NCBI GenBank assembly: GCA_963995505.1 | Contig: OZ023184.1 | Span: 17,792,228 to 17,856,227, forward strand | Reading direction: 5' to 3' | DNA from: Hypericum androsaemum | Taxonomy: Eukaryota; Streptophyta; Magnoliopsida; Malpighiales; Hypericaceae | DNA: 64,000 bases | In this document: positions 26,101 through 39,099 of the stretch, one piece after another | How positions within the stretch are numbered: position 1 is the first letter of the stretch | Layout of the letters: the number at the start of each line of letters is the position of its first letter | Translations under genes and position numbers: made by a program | The notes under the pieces: generated by a model | Seen by the model: only the letters and a program-made list of their open reading frames with translations | Database searches by the model: none | Told to the model about the DNA's origin: nothing

Positions 26101-29100
26101 GGTGGCAAAGCAAATCTGTCATCAAGTAATGCATATCAGCAATCAATCCTTGACTGGTTGAAGGTTGGAAAAAGAAGTTTTCAGTCGAGTTTCCTGGTGA
26201 ACTTCTAACCGTTATATTTACAGGGAGTAGCCATCTCAAGTTCAATCATTTGAATCGAATTCCTGTTCTCTTCCTCCCTTTCTAGTCCACCTCTAATAAT
26301 ATTTGAAAAGGTTCAGATCTCCATTTCATGGACGTACCTTGCAATTTCTTGCTCGCACAGATACATGAGATAAGACGTCGGGCATGTCGGGGGTCAGCAC
26401 AGCTACTGCCCCATCAGGGATTTCCTCTTCTCCTCTTACTCTTTTTGCCACTATAATTGTTGGACGGTCATAGGATTTATTCTGGACAGCAAGTAACTCA
26501 TCTACAACGACGACGTACCCAGCAGCTTCAACAGGGCTGATAACCTGCCAGCTGTACCATGCCACAACACGATGCATGTTAGTCTAAACATTCAATAGAC
26601 GAAATTGCCTAGGGATTTCATATTTTCACACAAACCAAACGGGCAAGTATCTCATCCACACTTCCACAGAGGAAATTATATTCCACCAGCACTAAATCTA
26701 AATATTAATTTTTTTGTTTAATGTTCTAATGGCTATCAGTTGAAAGTCACAGCATGCAGTATCACCTCCCAAGATTAGCTGTCTTTCGAAGAACAGGATC
26801 AAGCCGGTTAAGAAGTGAGGATAGCACAGCCGCTGATCCAGACCGGATGATTTCTTCGGTGAAAATGTTCACCTGCATTAAAGATAGTGAGGACCAAGAA
26901 GGACTACTAACCTCAGGAGTTCACTGATTAAACAAAACTTACAGCCCACTGGTCCACTTCTAGCAGTGCTCCTAGATAGTCAGCTGATGGTTGCAAAACT
27001 TGCTGGTACCACTCAGCCTTGGTGGCAAGAGCAAGGCGAGTTCTGTCAAGAATAGACTTCGCATACAACGCCCAGTTGTTAGCTTTCTTCGCAGTCATAT
27101 TCAAGGCATGATTCCAACCCTGCAAAATCAAGGAATTTAATTAGTAAAGCAAATCAGCTTCTAGTTGAACAAAGTAGCATCTAGATAAAATGACAGAGTA
27201 AGAGTTGAAACCTTCTTTTTGTGGATTAATTGCACATAAGTGTGTTATTAGGGATTAGCAGAAAAGTGCCTCAGTTATGAAAATTACCATATCAGTATTT
27301 TTCTACATGAAGCAAGATAGTACTAAAATTGTATTGGAAGGACCAAAATACCCTCTCAAAATCTTTTACAAAATTAATTATATATGAATCTTAAGTTTAT
27401 ATAAATAAATGTAAAAACAAAAACCTAAAAAGATCACAAACCCTTAGTCAATTATGAGTTTATTTTTATTTTTAAGAAAAAAATTGTATTTATAAATTTT
27501 GGTAGGCAGAATTATTTTTGGTAAGGATGCTTTGGTCATTTTAGACTATTTTGCAATACAGAGACAAATGCTTGTACTAATCTGGAGACTTTCATAACTA
27601 GGATACTTTTCTGGTAATAATGAATAACAATAGTACTTATATATGCAATGAACCCTTCTTTAAAAGGCTCCGGAGGAGAGTTCCGTCTTTTTACCTTTAA
27701 ACAGTAAATAAGATCTTCATTTTCATCACATGAGAGGGCAAGATTCTCCAGCACCAGAGAGATGGAGTACATAATTTTCTGTGGATAAAAAGGGCAATTG
27801 ATAAAGCCGCTTGTCCACATGAATATGAATTTGGGCATAAGAAAAGACCAAGATGTTGTAGAATAACATCGATCGTTACAAACTTCACCTCAGGTCCAGC
27901 ATTGTTCAACTCCTCGTATCCTCTTTCAATAGTTGTCCTAACAGTGGAGTCAAGTGCAATATCCAGAAATAATAGATCCTTTAGACGTCCATGAGATTTC
28001 AGAAGCAGTGGCCTAAGCTCTTGACGGGCCTCTAGCAAACCCTGAGTTTTCAGAAGTTTAGGATGAGGGGTCAATGTTAAAATACAAATGGTTTCAGAGG
28101 AACATCTCTGACATTCAAGTCTCAAGTACCTCGAGAAGTGGTTCTACATTCTTATCTTCGATGTGTTCCAGGACAAATTGAAGAAGTCCCTGTTCAACGA
28201 CCAAACATACAATTAGGTTAACACTTTCTGTAATTGCATATGAGACCAGTAGCATCTCCAATATGAAGTCCAGAACATTACAGGAAATCCAGATGGCAAG
28301 TCGGAAATGGGATTTATCTGCACTCCGACCATAAAGCCTTGACCCTGACCAGGAGAAAGAAAGTGGATGATTCTTCAAACTTCACAAGATTGACATGAGC
28401 TGAAAAAATTTAGATTTGCATGATACCTTACCTCAGATCTGTAGCCCATGCAATTAGAAATAGCAGATTCTAAGTCTGCACCAGAATGGACTGCCTGCCA
28501 TTGGATTCGAAGTATCATTATGAGGAATGCAACTAAAACAAATAATATCTGGCCAATTTCAAAAAGATTGTAAAATAAAAAAAGCCCACTGTCCAAGATG
28601 GCGGGTGAATGCCTCCATGTGACAAGGGGCCGTACAATATCCTGTATATGCTATTTTACTAATCCACTAATTAGTCACCTAACCTTCAAAGTCCTCATAT
28701 AATTTCCAAGATCACGCAGAAGACCATCCCTCTGATCTCTCCTAAAGCTTGGCTCGGAATGAATTGCACGATCATAACTTAGAAGCCGCTCCTTGTTAAT
28801 ACCATTATCGTTTAAAGTTTTCCAGTAGACACTAATGTCAAAATCAGATTTGATGTGATCAATTAATGCCTAAAAAGGAAAAAAAAGAGCACCATTAGTA
28901 TTTGAACTTCAAGAATGGGAAAATTTGAGGCCAAGTTAACCCAGATTACCTGGCAGATTACAACATCATCAGGACTAGTGTTGTTATGCAGCTTTTGATG
29001 CCACTCCTCCATCATGCCACCCTTGCAGTTATTGTTTCTCTAGAAGCAACATACCAAATGTCCACAATTTTTAATGGGAAGAAACCAAATGTACGTAATA

Positions 29101-32100
29101 GAAATAACAGTCATGCCTACCTGGATGACCAGGATTTCATCGCGAATACGCTGTCCAACATCTCCTTCACCTCCTCTACCAACAGTAGACATAATCATGC
29201 GCAAAATCTCTCGATACGGTGGATGACTCGAGTAGACATTCTGGAGCAGATCTGTAAGTCTGTCCTGTGCTTTACTAATTTCACTGCATTGACACGTCAA
29301 AACAGAGTGAGTTGACAGCTTTCAAGGTGAATGCAACACTCATTATAGTCCAATTTCCTTTGCAAGGACAATTACCAATGGGATTTCCTTGCAAAGAAAC
29401 AACTGGGTTTGGATCAGAAAAATGAGAGGTTCTTACCGTGGCTTGACATTGTAGTTCTTATTCCATATCAGCTGCCTAGTAGCCATAAACCTCATCCACA
29501 CCAGCATCCCAGCAAAACCCAGCTCACCAGCCTCTTTGGCTTGATCTATCAAGTCTGCAGCAATATTAAACCTACAAAAGCAAAGGATATTAAGAGGAAA
29601 AGAAAACCAATATATCATAAACTTCACAGGACTGACATACAAATGAAAAACAACATCTGAACATTTTTTGGTTTGCCCAATTTGATGGGCCAAATAGCCT
29701 ATCACAGCTTTTTGCCACTATCCTTGAAAGTTGAAATTTTGTACTGATAAGACAGTACTATGACTGTAAGCAAGAGTAAAATAGCTCCTGAGAGCAAGTA
29801 CGCTTTTAGCTCATCTATAAAATTAATGGTCCACTTCAAATAATCCTAACTTGTGTTTGGAAGCTGGGTCGTCTGCTTTTCTTATGCAACAGTTTTTAGG
29901 CAGTGCCTCTGTGGAGCAGTGGAAATAAGACAAGTTATCTCTTGTTTGGAAGCTTCACCAGGGACCAGGAAACTGACCGGTGCATGAAAGATTTCTGGGC
30001 TTCACTTTCCATCTCCGCTATTTTTCCTAGAAGTTTGTTGGCGGTTCCTCTGCCATCACCAATATCCTGCTGGCAAAGAAGGTCAGTTAGTTGATCCACG
30101 AGGGTCATACAAGAAGCTTAAGATGTTAGAAAGACTAACAAAAGAAGACAAAGTGATACCTTCTGGACTTCCTTAACCCTGCTACCAAATTCGACATAAA
30201 AGTCTGAACCATTATTCTTTATCCATCTACCATTAGACAGAAGAACAAATGGCATCCCTTTAAAAGTGCCTTCTTCAATCTCGATTGCAAGCGATTGAAC
30301 CTAAATTCAATTAAGAGTATAAGAACTTCTTGGCGAAGCAGAGACTGTGGAACTGCTCGAAAACTTAATAAACTGAATCCCTTTTCATTATTATGGAAGA
30401 ACTACTAAATAAAGTGAAATGCAAACATGCAAGTAACTAATAAAACTTTCAGCAGGCCTCTGTGATAATGGAAAAATGTACCAGATATTCAACACACATA
30501 CCAGGAAAGGAAGCTCAGGAAGAGAGCAGTTTATCAGTGGAGTTTCAGCTGCTTCTTGCAAAGTAACTGAACCAGGTGGCAACAGATTCTGAGGTGGTGC
30601 CTGCGACAATATTTGTGATAATTTATAATTACTGTTCTGTACATGTCATCAAACCTATGTAAGAGGATAGCTGCTAAACCAGATTTAATAGTTTGGGGAC
30701 TCTTACCAACCATTCTCCACCATTTTTAGACAGAGCCCAGTGAACAGTGATGGGGTCTTTGAAATCAGTGGCTATATGAACCTTGGTCTTGCCTTCGCAC
30801 TTGCTTATCAGTACCTAGATGATGCACAAGACATTCCATAATTTAGTAAATCTCTCTGAAAAGGAAACTTCTCTTGCACAGTATGGGGGAAGGCACATGA
30901 GTAGAAAGGAGCATATCTCACCAGAAGTTCTTTATCATCAAGTTTAAAAGTTTTCTTGTTTAGTGTAGAACTGCCATCCTGGGCTTCTACATAATTAGCA
31001 AACGCCTCTATTGCCTTCAAAGGTTGTGGTTCAGTGGAGTCAATTTGTTGATTGGAGGAAACGGTTTTTTCTGGAGCTTCAGTTGAATACTTGGTCACCA
31101 GCTGCGAGAGGTCTCTCTTTTTTCTCTGGACTCTTCCAACAGTAGAGTACCTTTTGTTCTGCGGTTGCTTCGCAACTTTTGTCTTAATCTCTCCTTTAGT
31201 AATCTTCTTCCTTATCTCATCCAGTGAGATGCCTCTATCCAGTTCAGCTTGCAACTCTTGTCTGGCTTCCTCAAACTCTTTCTACATGTGTCAACATGAT
31301 GCAAGTTTAAAAACCATGTGAACAAGAAAGAAAATACGAAATTCCAAAAACTTTTTAATGCTTATTATCAGCCTCTATCCCCTTCAGAAGAAGCTATTTC
31401 TCATGACAATTATGAGTATTATAACCCAAAAAAAAAAAAGAAACTTACCATTTGCTTCTCAGGTGAGTAATTGGGTTTCCCAGCTTTTTCCCATCTTAGG
31501 TAAGCTTGTGTTTGTGCTAGATCATCAGGTATCTTGTTTTTTGTTTCAGGAGATGGAGACTCCTTCATTTCTTGATTTTCATGTTTCTTGGTAAGCTTTG
31601 CTTGAATGTCATTAATCGAAGCTCCCTTTGCTGCTTCCTCCAACAGTTCAGTACGAGCAGCTTCATATTCCACCTACAGAAAGAATGAACGGTAGATGAG
31701 GCATAGAAGGCACATGTAGATCCCAAAAGCAAGTGATTATTCAAGACATATGGAGAAATAAGTAGGTGAGCTTTTGCAATTTCATCGTTTCGGTGGGAAA
31801 ATGGAGTAACCATGAGAAGCCTTGCCTTCTCTTGCTCAGGGCTATACATTTGTTTACCCTTTCTTTCCCACCTCAAATAAGCCTGGATTTGAACAAGTTC
31901 TTCAGGGATTGAGATATTTGGTATGGCCGCACTCTCTCTAGAAGGTAGCTTTATATGAAAATTCTGGCCATTTTGTTTAAACCTGGCAACGAAAAGGCAT
32001 AGCCAAAATGAGATTTCAAAATAGTGTGATCAAACTAGCGCTAATGCACCAGATCCCATCAGAACATAAAATGAGATTTGAAAATTATATGATATTAGGA

Positions 32101-33267
32101 GTAAAAGCAACAAAGGAGAAGCTCACCATCTATTCTGGGTTTCATTAACAATAAGAAATTCTATGGCTTGTATCGCTGGATCCTTGATCTCTAACTTTAG
32201 GCGCGAGTGAGAACCATCCTGGAAGCACAGATCATAAGTAATCGAAAAAGCTGTTCTGAATAGCATGGCATCTTTGGTAAGATTACGTGTCGGAACTCTG
32301 TTATGATCCTGAGAAAGTAGTTCACATTCTCGAGAGTTACCTTCACAAAAGGAGTCCTAAGCGCACTGTTATTGTAAATTTTGGTTCCTTCTGGATGATT
32401 TGATGGAAGTACCCACTTGCTGATGAAGTAGGAAATCAACATAATAGAGAAAAGAAGCGCTTATAATACATCTTTCAGACCATACTTAGCTTACAAAATT
32501 TTATGGCAAGTGCAACTTGAAGCAAGAACTTACTCTTTTCTATCGCATAACCCACCCCAGTGAAGAAGTAAAGGTTCACTACTATTGCCAATCTGAATAT
32601 CTACTTGTGTTGCAGACCCAACTGCAGAATTGCTGACATAAACCTGACATTTAGAAGGGAAGGGATCTGTCACTATGCCACGTGATTCTCACAAGAGCTA
32701 ATTCACATTGTACCACACCATTAAGCTAAGTTCATGTGACCAAACCTGCAAATCAATATTCCCATCGAGACTGAATTTTCCAGCGAGCTGCAGACATCGA
32801 AGAGAACAGATGATTAAGGCCGAATAGTTTCCCGTCCACGCAACCAACCAACCACGAATACTGATCACCGGCATTGCAAGCCGCGATTCGTCCTCTACTA
32901 ACAAGCATCGAGATCAACCGAAGCTACTAGCCTACTTCTCATTTCACAATATAATTACGAAAATGCCACAAGAACACCATTCCGATTCTCACACAAACAC
33001 CGATCATCAACTTAAACCGGCGAAAGGTCGGGGGATCCCTACCTCGGACGGCTGCTCCATCTTCAAGACAGCGCGTGGACACAACGCGGCAACTGACCGC
33101 CGCCGGGCTCCGACTCCGAGCTTGCTCCTCCTCCTGCACCTCGGAGCATTCCCGAGACACTCCGATGACCTCCGAGCCGGCGAACTGAGCTTCCCCGGGC
33201 GCTCTAAAACCACCGGACGGAGGAAACCGCCGTGGTGGATTATATTGTGGCTTATGCCACCACTCAT
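23169..33267 (-). CDS. GWD1: Plastidial alpha-glucan water dikinase 1
   Basis: This enzyme moves the beta-phosphate of ATP to C6 of glucosyl units at the starch granule surface and opens it to amylases in nightly starch breakdown. Thirty-three exons join in phase to 1460 residues (potato R1 about 1464): 33267-33043, 32787-32746, 32643-32534, 32419-32341, 32218-32127, 31982-31826, 31673-31449, 31281-30922, 30814-30707, 30600-30502, 30300-30160, 30066-29978, 29571-29437, 29283-29121, 29039-28950, 28869-28684, 28494-28432, 28344-28282, 28189-28130, 28041-27889, 27778-27695, 27119-26943, 26872-26766, 26551-26338, 26115-26012, 25865-25733, 25575-25450, 25149-25039, 24709-24611, 24242-24069, 23984-23892, 23661-23546, 23373-23169. 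The first 65-70 residues look like a plastid transit peptide ending near PRAVLKM. Two CBM45-like starch-binding regions follow. The phosphohistidine is about residue 1065 in LSHVSVRARN. The C-terminal ATP-grasp part includes RSDSNGEDLEGYAGAGLYDS. The transit peptide and overall fit exclude cytosolic GWD2. Exon 6 ends in a likely GC donor. No frame lesions were seen. Confidence 0.96.
27223..27655. mobile_element. Foldback MITE in GWD1 intron 21
   Basis: The left arm (starting GGATTAATTGCACATAAG) and the reverse complement of the right arm (starting GGGTTCATTGCATATATA) stay alignable for about 70-80 bases. Both contain AGCAGAAAAGTG/ACCAGAAAAGTA and CAGTTATGAAA/TAGTTATGAAA. The middle is AT-rich and non-coding. 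Flanks share TTCTTT but no clean target duplication, so the superfamily is uncertain; long inverted arms would suit a Mutator-type MITE. It lies wholly within the 575-base intron between exons 21 and 22 and makes up most of it. Confidence 0.65.
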
Positions 33268-33545
33268 TATTCCCTTAATTCAAAATAATAATAAAAAACT
33301 GTTAGATATTTATTCTTCGCCTATAATCCAAGCATCAAAGAAAACGGTTACAAACTCGGAATGAGAAAGTTCGAGATCCACCTTCGGGATTCGGAATCTT
33401 CTGGAAATAAAGAAATCTAGTGGAAGAAGTCTTTTACTTGAGAGGAGAAAAGAGAGTGAGGGAGGGAGGGAGGAAAATTTTGGAGGGGGAGGAATAGAAA
33501 CGGGAAGAGAAAAAAAAATCTGGCGGTTCAACGAGAGAATGGAGA

Positions 33546-33598
33546 CACGTGTCGCGATTATATAGGTCCACGAGGGAGAAAGGTCGTCTAGTCACGTG
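33546..33598 (-). promoter_or_regulatory. GWD1 core promoter: TATA box with two G-boxes
   Basis: On the minus strand TATATAA lies at 33564-33558, about 290 bases upstream of the start codon. CACGTG palindromes lie on either side, at 33593-33598 (upstream) and 33546-33551 (just downstream, near the expected transcription start). G-boxes bind bZIP and bHLH factors in light and clock responses, which fits the strongly diurnal expression known for GWD1 in other plants. The leader down to the ATG is about 260 bases and rich in TCC/CTC on the coding strand. Confidence 0.55.
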
Positions 33599-33599
33599 C

Positions 33600-35834
33600 T
33601 GGGATTGGGAGAGTAAGGGACGTACGAGAAGGAGGGCGTGGGGCCCGTGAGGTGGAATTCGGGATATTTTTGTTATAAAAATTAAAAAGTTGGAGGAGTT
33701 TTTTTTGCCTGTTTTGGAGGTAGTTCTTTTTCTGTGGAGCTAATTGATTGTTTTCTCCTTTTTTTTCATTTGAATTTTTCGATTTTTCAAGATCGATTTT
33801 TTTTTTGTTATGTATGGAAGCATTCACCCGGTTTCACTTTTAAGGATTAAAAAATATTCGGATCAACTAATAAAATATTTATTTTAATTTAACTAAACAT
33901 AATCAACAAATATTTAAATAAAAAATTGCGAGCTATCCAAAGTTCTATCAGGTACAGATAATTAAAATAATAATGACTTAATTTATACTGTAATCGTACC
34001 AAAGTTTTCCCTAAATTAAGCATTAATGCGCTTATTGGTTCAAGCAATTTTTCTCAAGTGAGCTGTTTCACGGGTAATTGTGTCAATTCCAAGTTTCCAA
34101 ACAGCTATATACAGTGAATGCATCATGTCAACGATAATATATTGGATCTCATCATAACTTAAAAATTGATATATTTGTAAACGATAATATTTTTTTAAAA
34201 ATGATTTGTATATATATTAATAAATATTTACAATAATTATATTTCGGCACATATCGCCTAAGTGCACCTAATCATCGTAGTAAGTTTAGGTATAAAAACA
34301 AGTCCTAGCTGCCAAGATCTAACAACGAATTCGACCAAATTAGCCACTCTTTACGTGGTGGAAAATAGAATACCGGAGAAAAACCAGAATCGTATATATT
34401 ATTTTACATGTCGGTCGTGGCACTGTTATGAATCCAATTATGGACTCATTTCCACTCGTACCCCTTGTACATATTGATAGATCCAAGAAAATCCTGATTC
34501 ACGTTGAATTTTTTAATATCTACTGCCTTGGGCTCAAAAACTTTTGTAAGAATGGGTGGTCAGATATTTATTTAAATATCTATCACACGTTTCATACCTC
34601 CCATTCGCAACGAACACCGACCTCAGCTTTTTATCAAAAATTAAAAAATGGAACACCACCCAAATAATTTTATAGTGGACTGACCCAAGAAAATGCTAAA
34701 TAAATTTTTTTAAATAGAAAATAAACACATTAGATGCGTTAAATAAATTATGGATTGGAATATTTATCAGTGGGTATAAGAAATTCAATTTACATATTAG
34801 AACCAGGGTATTATTTTCAACCAACAGTATGGAGATTGAAAGAGACGAAAGTGAGTTTCAGTACTCTTTCCAAGCCTCTGCAAAGGGAGAATTGGTAACA
34901 GATAATTGGAATTTGACTTACCATCAAAATAGATGGTAAAAATAAATTAAAAAGAGAACATCATGACTTATCTGCCCTCTAATTATTAGTGGAAAAACAC
35001 TAGAACATTTTTGAAAAATATCTATTAATGAGAGAGAAATAATAATAATAAAAATATTTTCATGGTATGTTGTCTCGAATTAACTTATGTTTCACTTATA
35101 TTTTACCATAGACAATTTTATCCGCTCTATTTTTTCCTCATACTCACTGATTATTACTTCGAGTTATCTCGCTGCCATGAATAACATTGATCAGTCTTTT
35201 TATAAAAGTCATGATACTCAAAATTGAGCATTATGGTCAAAAGACATTTGGTCTAATAGCAAAATGTAAATAATGATTTGATAAAGATCCAGACTATAGC
35301 AAGGTGTAAAAAATTAACTTTTAAAAAAAATTCTAGCACTATGACTCTTACAACTATGTTCATAAGGCCTGAATTCAATAATGAGTAAAAGTAAAGGAAG
35401 GCTATCTTAAAATTTTATTTGCTTTTCTGGGAAGGACAGGGGAGCTAGGGCACAAAAGTGGTGCCGGTGATGGTTACAGAATTAGCTGTTTTTTTTGTGC
35501 TAAACCACATGAAAACGGCCAGAAATTTGGGCAAGGAAGACAATCACGACCCTCGAGGATTCTTATCTTACAATCGAGGCCTTGCATCACTTTCTTTTCA
35601 ACCAGTTAAAGTCAAGCATGGCACGTTGAAGACCAAATACTCTTTTCCCAACCCTTTTTTAAAGTTTTTTTTACTTTGTGTGAAGCAGCCGACATATGTC
35701 GGCTATTATTTTATTTAAAAAAATAATTTTTTATAATTTTTTTATAAGTAAAATGTTATTTCTCAAAAGAAAACCCCAAAGTGATACATACACCGTTTGT
35801 ACCAAAGTATATCACTTGTGGTGCGAGATAAACA
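33600..35834. other. Intergenic, distal GWD1 promoter and AT-rich DNA
   Basis: No supported gene. The strand composition is AT-rich with poly-T/poly-A runs around 33690-33800. Open frames near 34262, 34428 and 35458 have no recognisable domains. The right border is the target site of the copia element at 35835. Confidence 0.6.
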
Positions 35835-36728
35835 TGTTGTTTGTCGGAGGTGGTGTACTTGAATAGGATCTTAGTTGAGGTAAGAGTTTTACTCTTTCTT
35901 CGTAAGACGAGATTTCCCCGTATTCAGTGCTTACGGGCTATAGCAATCGTCCCCAAGATGCAACGACTAGTTGATTCCAAGATCGTAGCACAACGATTCT
36001 CGAAGATTCGGCAAACCGTTGGATACTCATAATTTTCTTGAGAGAGAGAGAGAGAGAACGACTATTGCTAATGAATGCTTGTGCAATGAGTGTTCATGAC
36101 AAGTTTGGAAGTGAGGGGGAGAGGTCTATTTATAGCTGGATGGGAGGGAGGCAGGCACTCCGAAGGGGCACGAGGCACTTCCAAGGAGACGCGTCCGTTC
36201 GGCCAGCAGGCAGGCTGCCCTTCAGGCATACCCCTTCGGCCAGCCAGTTCGCTCATGGCTCTTCGGTAGGCATTCTAGACAAGCCCCTTCGCCAGGAAGC
36301 TCGTGGCTCTTCGGTGAGCATTCTCGCACTCCTTCGCTAGGCATCTCTTCAGCAACCTAGCAAGCAGCCTGTAGCTCTCTCTCTGGACTTGGGCAAAAGT
36401 CTTAAGGCTCCTCCACCTCCTCGCGATGATGCACACGTGTGAAGTGCCAAGTGCACCACGAAGTGTCTATTACGACCTGCGTCTAATGCGCCATGTGCAC
36501 ACGCACGTGCGCGTGCTCAGATCGTGCTCAGATGTTGCTACGCACCATCCTCGTAGCATGTCCGAGTTGCCTTTCCAGGTGGTCAATTTAGTTCCTAGCT
36601 AACAAAGAGAATCTCCTTATAAACTTGGAAAACTTTGTGCCATTTTTCGATGTGGGATTGGTTTCCCATTCCCATCTTAGGTCTTACTACTTTGGGCCTT
36701 TGCATTGAAATGTCATTCAATTCTAACA
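35835..36728 (-). repeat. 3' LTR of the copia element
   Basis: 894 bases, TGTTAGAATTG...ACAACA in element orientation. It contains a TATAAATAGA box (plus-strand complement near 36127-36136), a GA microsatellite at 36040-36057 and two near-copies of a module of about 46 bases with GGCTCTTCGGT(A/G)(A/G)GCATTCT around 36255 and 36303. The last bases before the LTR on the internal side (element strand) are purine-rich (GTGAGGGA), the likely polypurine tract. Confidence 0.92.
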
Positions 36729-38946
36729 ATCCCTCACGTGAATGATGATTAATGCATGGTGACACTTTTAAGAAAAGTTCTGACAAGTTATCATTGCATC
36801 AAGATAGGTAGCTTACGGCTTTGAACCTTCTCTAGTAAGATGTTATCAGATTTACTTGCTGCTCAGTGAATACGATGTCTTGAACTGGTCAGCTTTTTTA
36901 TGTAAACCAAGACAATAATATTTACACAATGATATCTCTAATATCTTTTGGTTCTCACATTTTTCCCATTTCGGCCATGGACCATATCTTGGATTCATAA
37001 ATATTTTTTTCATTTGAAGCGACCTCATTTCACACTTATATATGTGATCTCCTATCGAGAGTATCCTGCCATACTCTACCTTTATTTGGTATAGGAATCA
37101 TCGAAAGCGTAGACGCTTAACCTAACAACACCTCTACAAGTTCGTACTTGGGCAGCTTCTGAGAATGGGATGGGTTCCAAGTAATCATCTTAACCATCCA
37201 TAACTTAGTTGTCTCATTGAACCAAGTTTGTGGGATCTCCACTCATCATGGTTGAGTTACTGCTATGAACATTTTTAATGTGTGAGTTTTAATCTGATTC
37301 CCCTTACTGCGTTATACATTTGATCTCTGTTGATTTCTTTCGTCAAAGGATCAGCTATGTTGTCTTTGGACTTCACATAATCAATGGTAATTATACAACC
37401 AGAGATCAACTGTCTAACGGTGTTATGTCTCCTACGGATGTGTCGAGACTAGGGGTGAGCAAGTCAACCGAACCAGACCGAACCAGAAAAAACTAGACCG
37501 GACTGGAACTGGAATTTTAGGGATATTGCAAACCGGACCAGACCGTACCTACTCTGGTCCAGTCCAGGTGCGATCCGGTCTGACCAAAAACTGGACCGGA
37601 TTACCAAAAACTGAACAAAAACTGGGTTTCGGACCAGACCAAACCAGACCGGACCGGACCGGGAACCGGATTTTGGGTATTTTTACAAACCAGACCGGAC
37701 CATTTTTGCATTGGGTCAGGTTTGGTCCGGTTTTTTTGGTCCGGATTGGTCCAGTTTGACGGTTTTCGGTTTGTTTGCTCACCCCTAGTCGAGACTTACC
37801 ATTGTACATAGTACTTTGTGCTCTTCCGATTGCTGACATGCAATCACAATGTATCAATACAGGAGGCACATGCTTATTCCAACAAGAAATATCCTCTAGG
37901 AAGTTTCTGAGCCATTCAACTTCTTTCCCAGCTTTATCTAGTGTTATAAACTCTGACTCCATTGTAGATCAAGCTATGCACGTTTATTTAGAGAATTTTC
38001 AGGACGCAGCTCCTACACCTATAGTGAACACATAACCACTAGTAGATTTGGAGTCTTTAGTGTCCGATATCCAATTCGCATCACTGTATCCTTTCAATAC
38101 AGCTGGATATCTCGTATAAAGTATGCCATGGTTCAAAGTATATTTTAGATACTTTAGAACCCTTTTCAGAGCTAGCCAGTAATCCGTTCCTGAATTGCTT
38201 GTGAATCTACTAAGCTTGCAAACTGAATATGCAATATCAGGGCGTGTACAATTTTTCAAGTACATCAAGCTCCTAATGATCCTTGCATATTTCAGTTGAG
38301 ATACTGAGTCCCCTCTATTTTTAGCTAAGTGTAGACTCAGGTCTACCGGAGGTTTGTCAAACGCTTCAAATTTCTTGAGCACGTTCTCAACATAGTGAGA
38401 TTGTGACAAGGCAATTCCTTCAGTCGTCCTATAGATTTTGATCCCTAGTATGACATCAGCTAGACCTATGTCTTTCATGTCAAAGTTGTTCTTTAACATG
38501 TTCTTAGTTTTCATGATAAGATTATTACTGCTTCCCATAATTAGCATATCATTTACGTACAGACATGCAATCACGTAAGTATCAGGTGTGCCTTTAATGT
38601 ATATACATTTATCACACTCATTGATCTTAAAGCCATTTGACATCATTGTTCTGTCAAATTTCTCATACCATTATTTTGGCGCATGTTTTAGCACGTATAA
38701 TGACTTGACCAGTTTGCATACTTGATGTTCTTATCCGAGGGCAACAAACCATTCAGGTTATTCCATATATATCTCCTCTTCCAGTTCTCCATTTAGGAAA
38801 GCTACTTTTACATCTATCTGATGTATCTCGAGGTTATAGAGTGTTGCAACGGCTATGAGTACTCTAATAGATATGATTCTTGTGACCGGTGAATACGTGT
38901 CAAAATAATCATATCCTTCCTTCTGTTTGAACCTTTTAGCTACCAA
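36729..38946 (-). pseudogene. copia reverse transcriptase and RNase H remnants
   Basis: RT starts near 38946 with FKQKEGYDYFDTYSPVTR and retains the first catalytic Asp in QIDVKVAFLNG. The main catalytic box is YVND instead of YVDD, a GAT to AAT change that should abolish polymerisation. RNase H begins around [18 protein letters not shown] and continues to the ADK-like end, with stops (for example after 37999) and with the hAT MITE inserted after MYNGKSR. The sequence resumes beyond the MITE at HIRRRHNTVRQLI. Confidence 0.88.
37450..37787. mobile_element. hAT-type MITE rich in CCGGACC runs, inside copia pol
   Basis: 338 bases with terminal inverted repeats TAGGGGTGAGCAA, flanked by a perfect 8-bp duplication GTCGAGAC (37442-37449 and 37788-37795), the hallmark of hAT insertion. 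The inside is dominated by irregular runs of AACCGGACC / GGTCCGGTT that can pair with each other, giving a strong foldback. There is no coding capacity; open frames through it are artefacts of the repeat. Its presence in the dead copia gives a minimum relative date for its mobility. Confidence 0.93.
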
Positions 38947-39099
38947 TCGAGCTTTGTATTTATTGATTGATCCATCAGCTTTGTATTTCTTTTTAAAGAT
39001 CCACTAGCAACCTAAACATTTGCAACCTGGTGGGAGATCTACGATTTTCTATGTATAGTTTTGCATGATGGACTCTATCTCACTGTTGATAGCTTCTTT

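Noticed and set aside
37526..37962. Open frames rich in Thr-Gly-Pro/Arg-Ser repeats across the hAT MITE
   Set aside because: They arise from the CCGGACC repeat runs of the MITE spliced into copia pol and do not represent a repeat protein.
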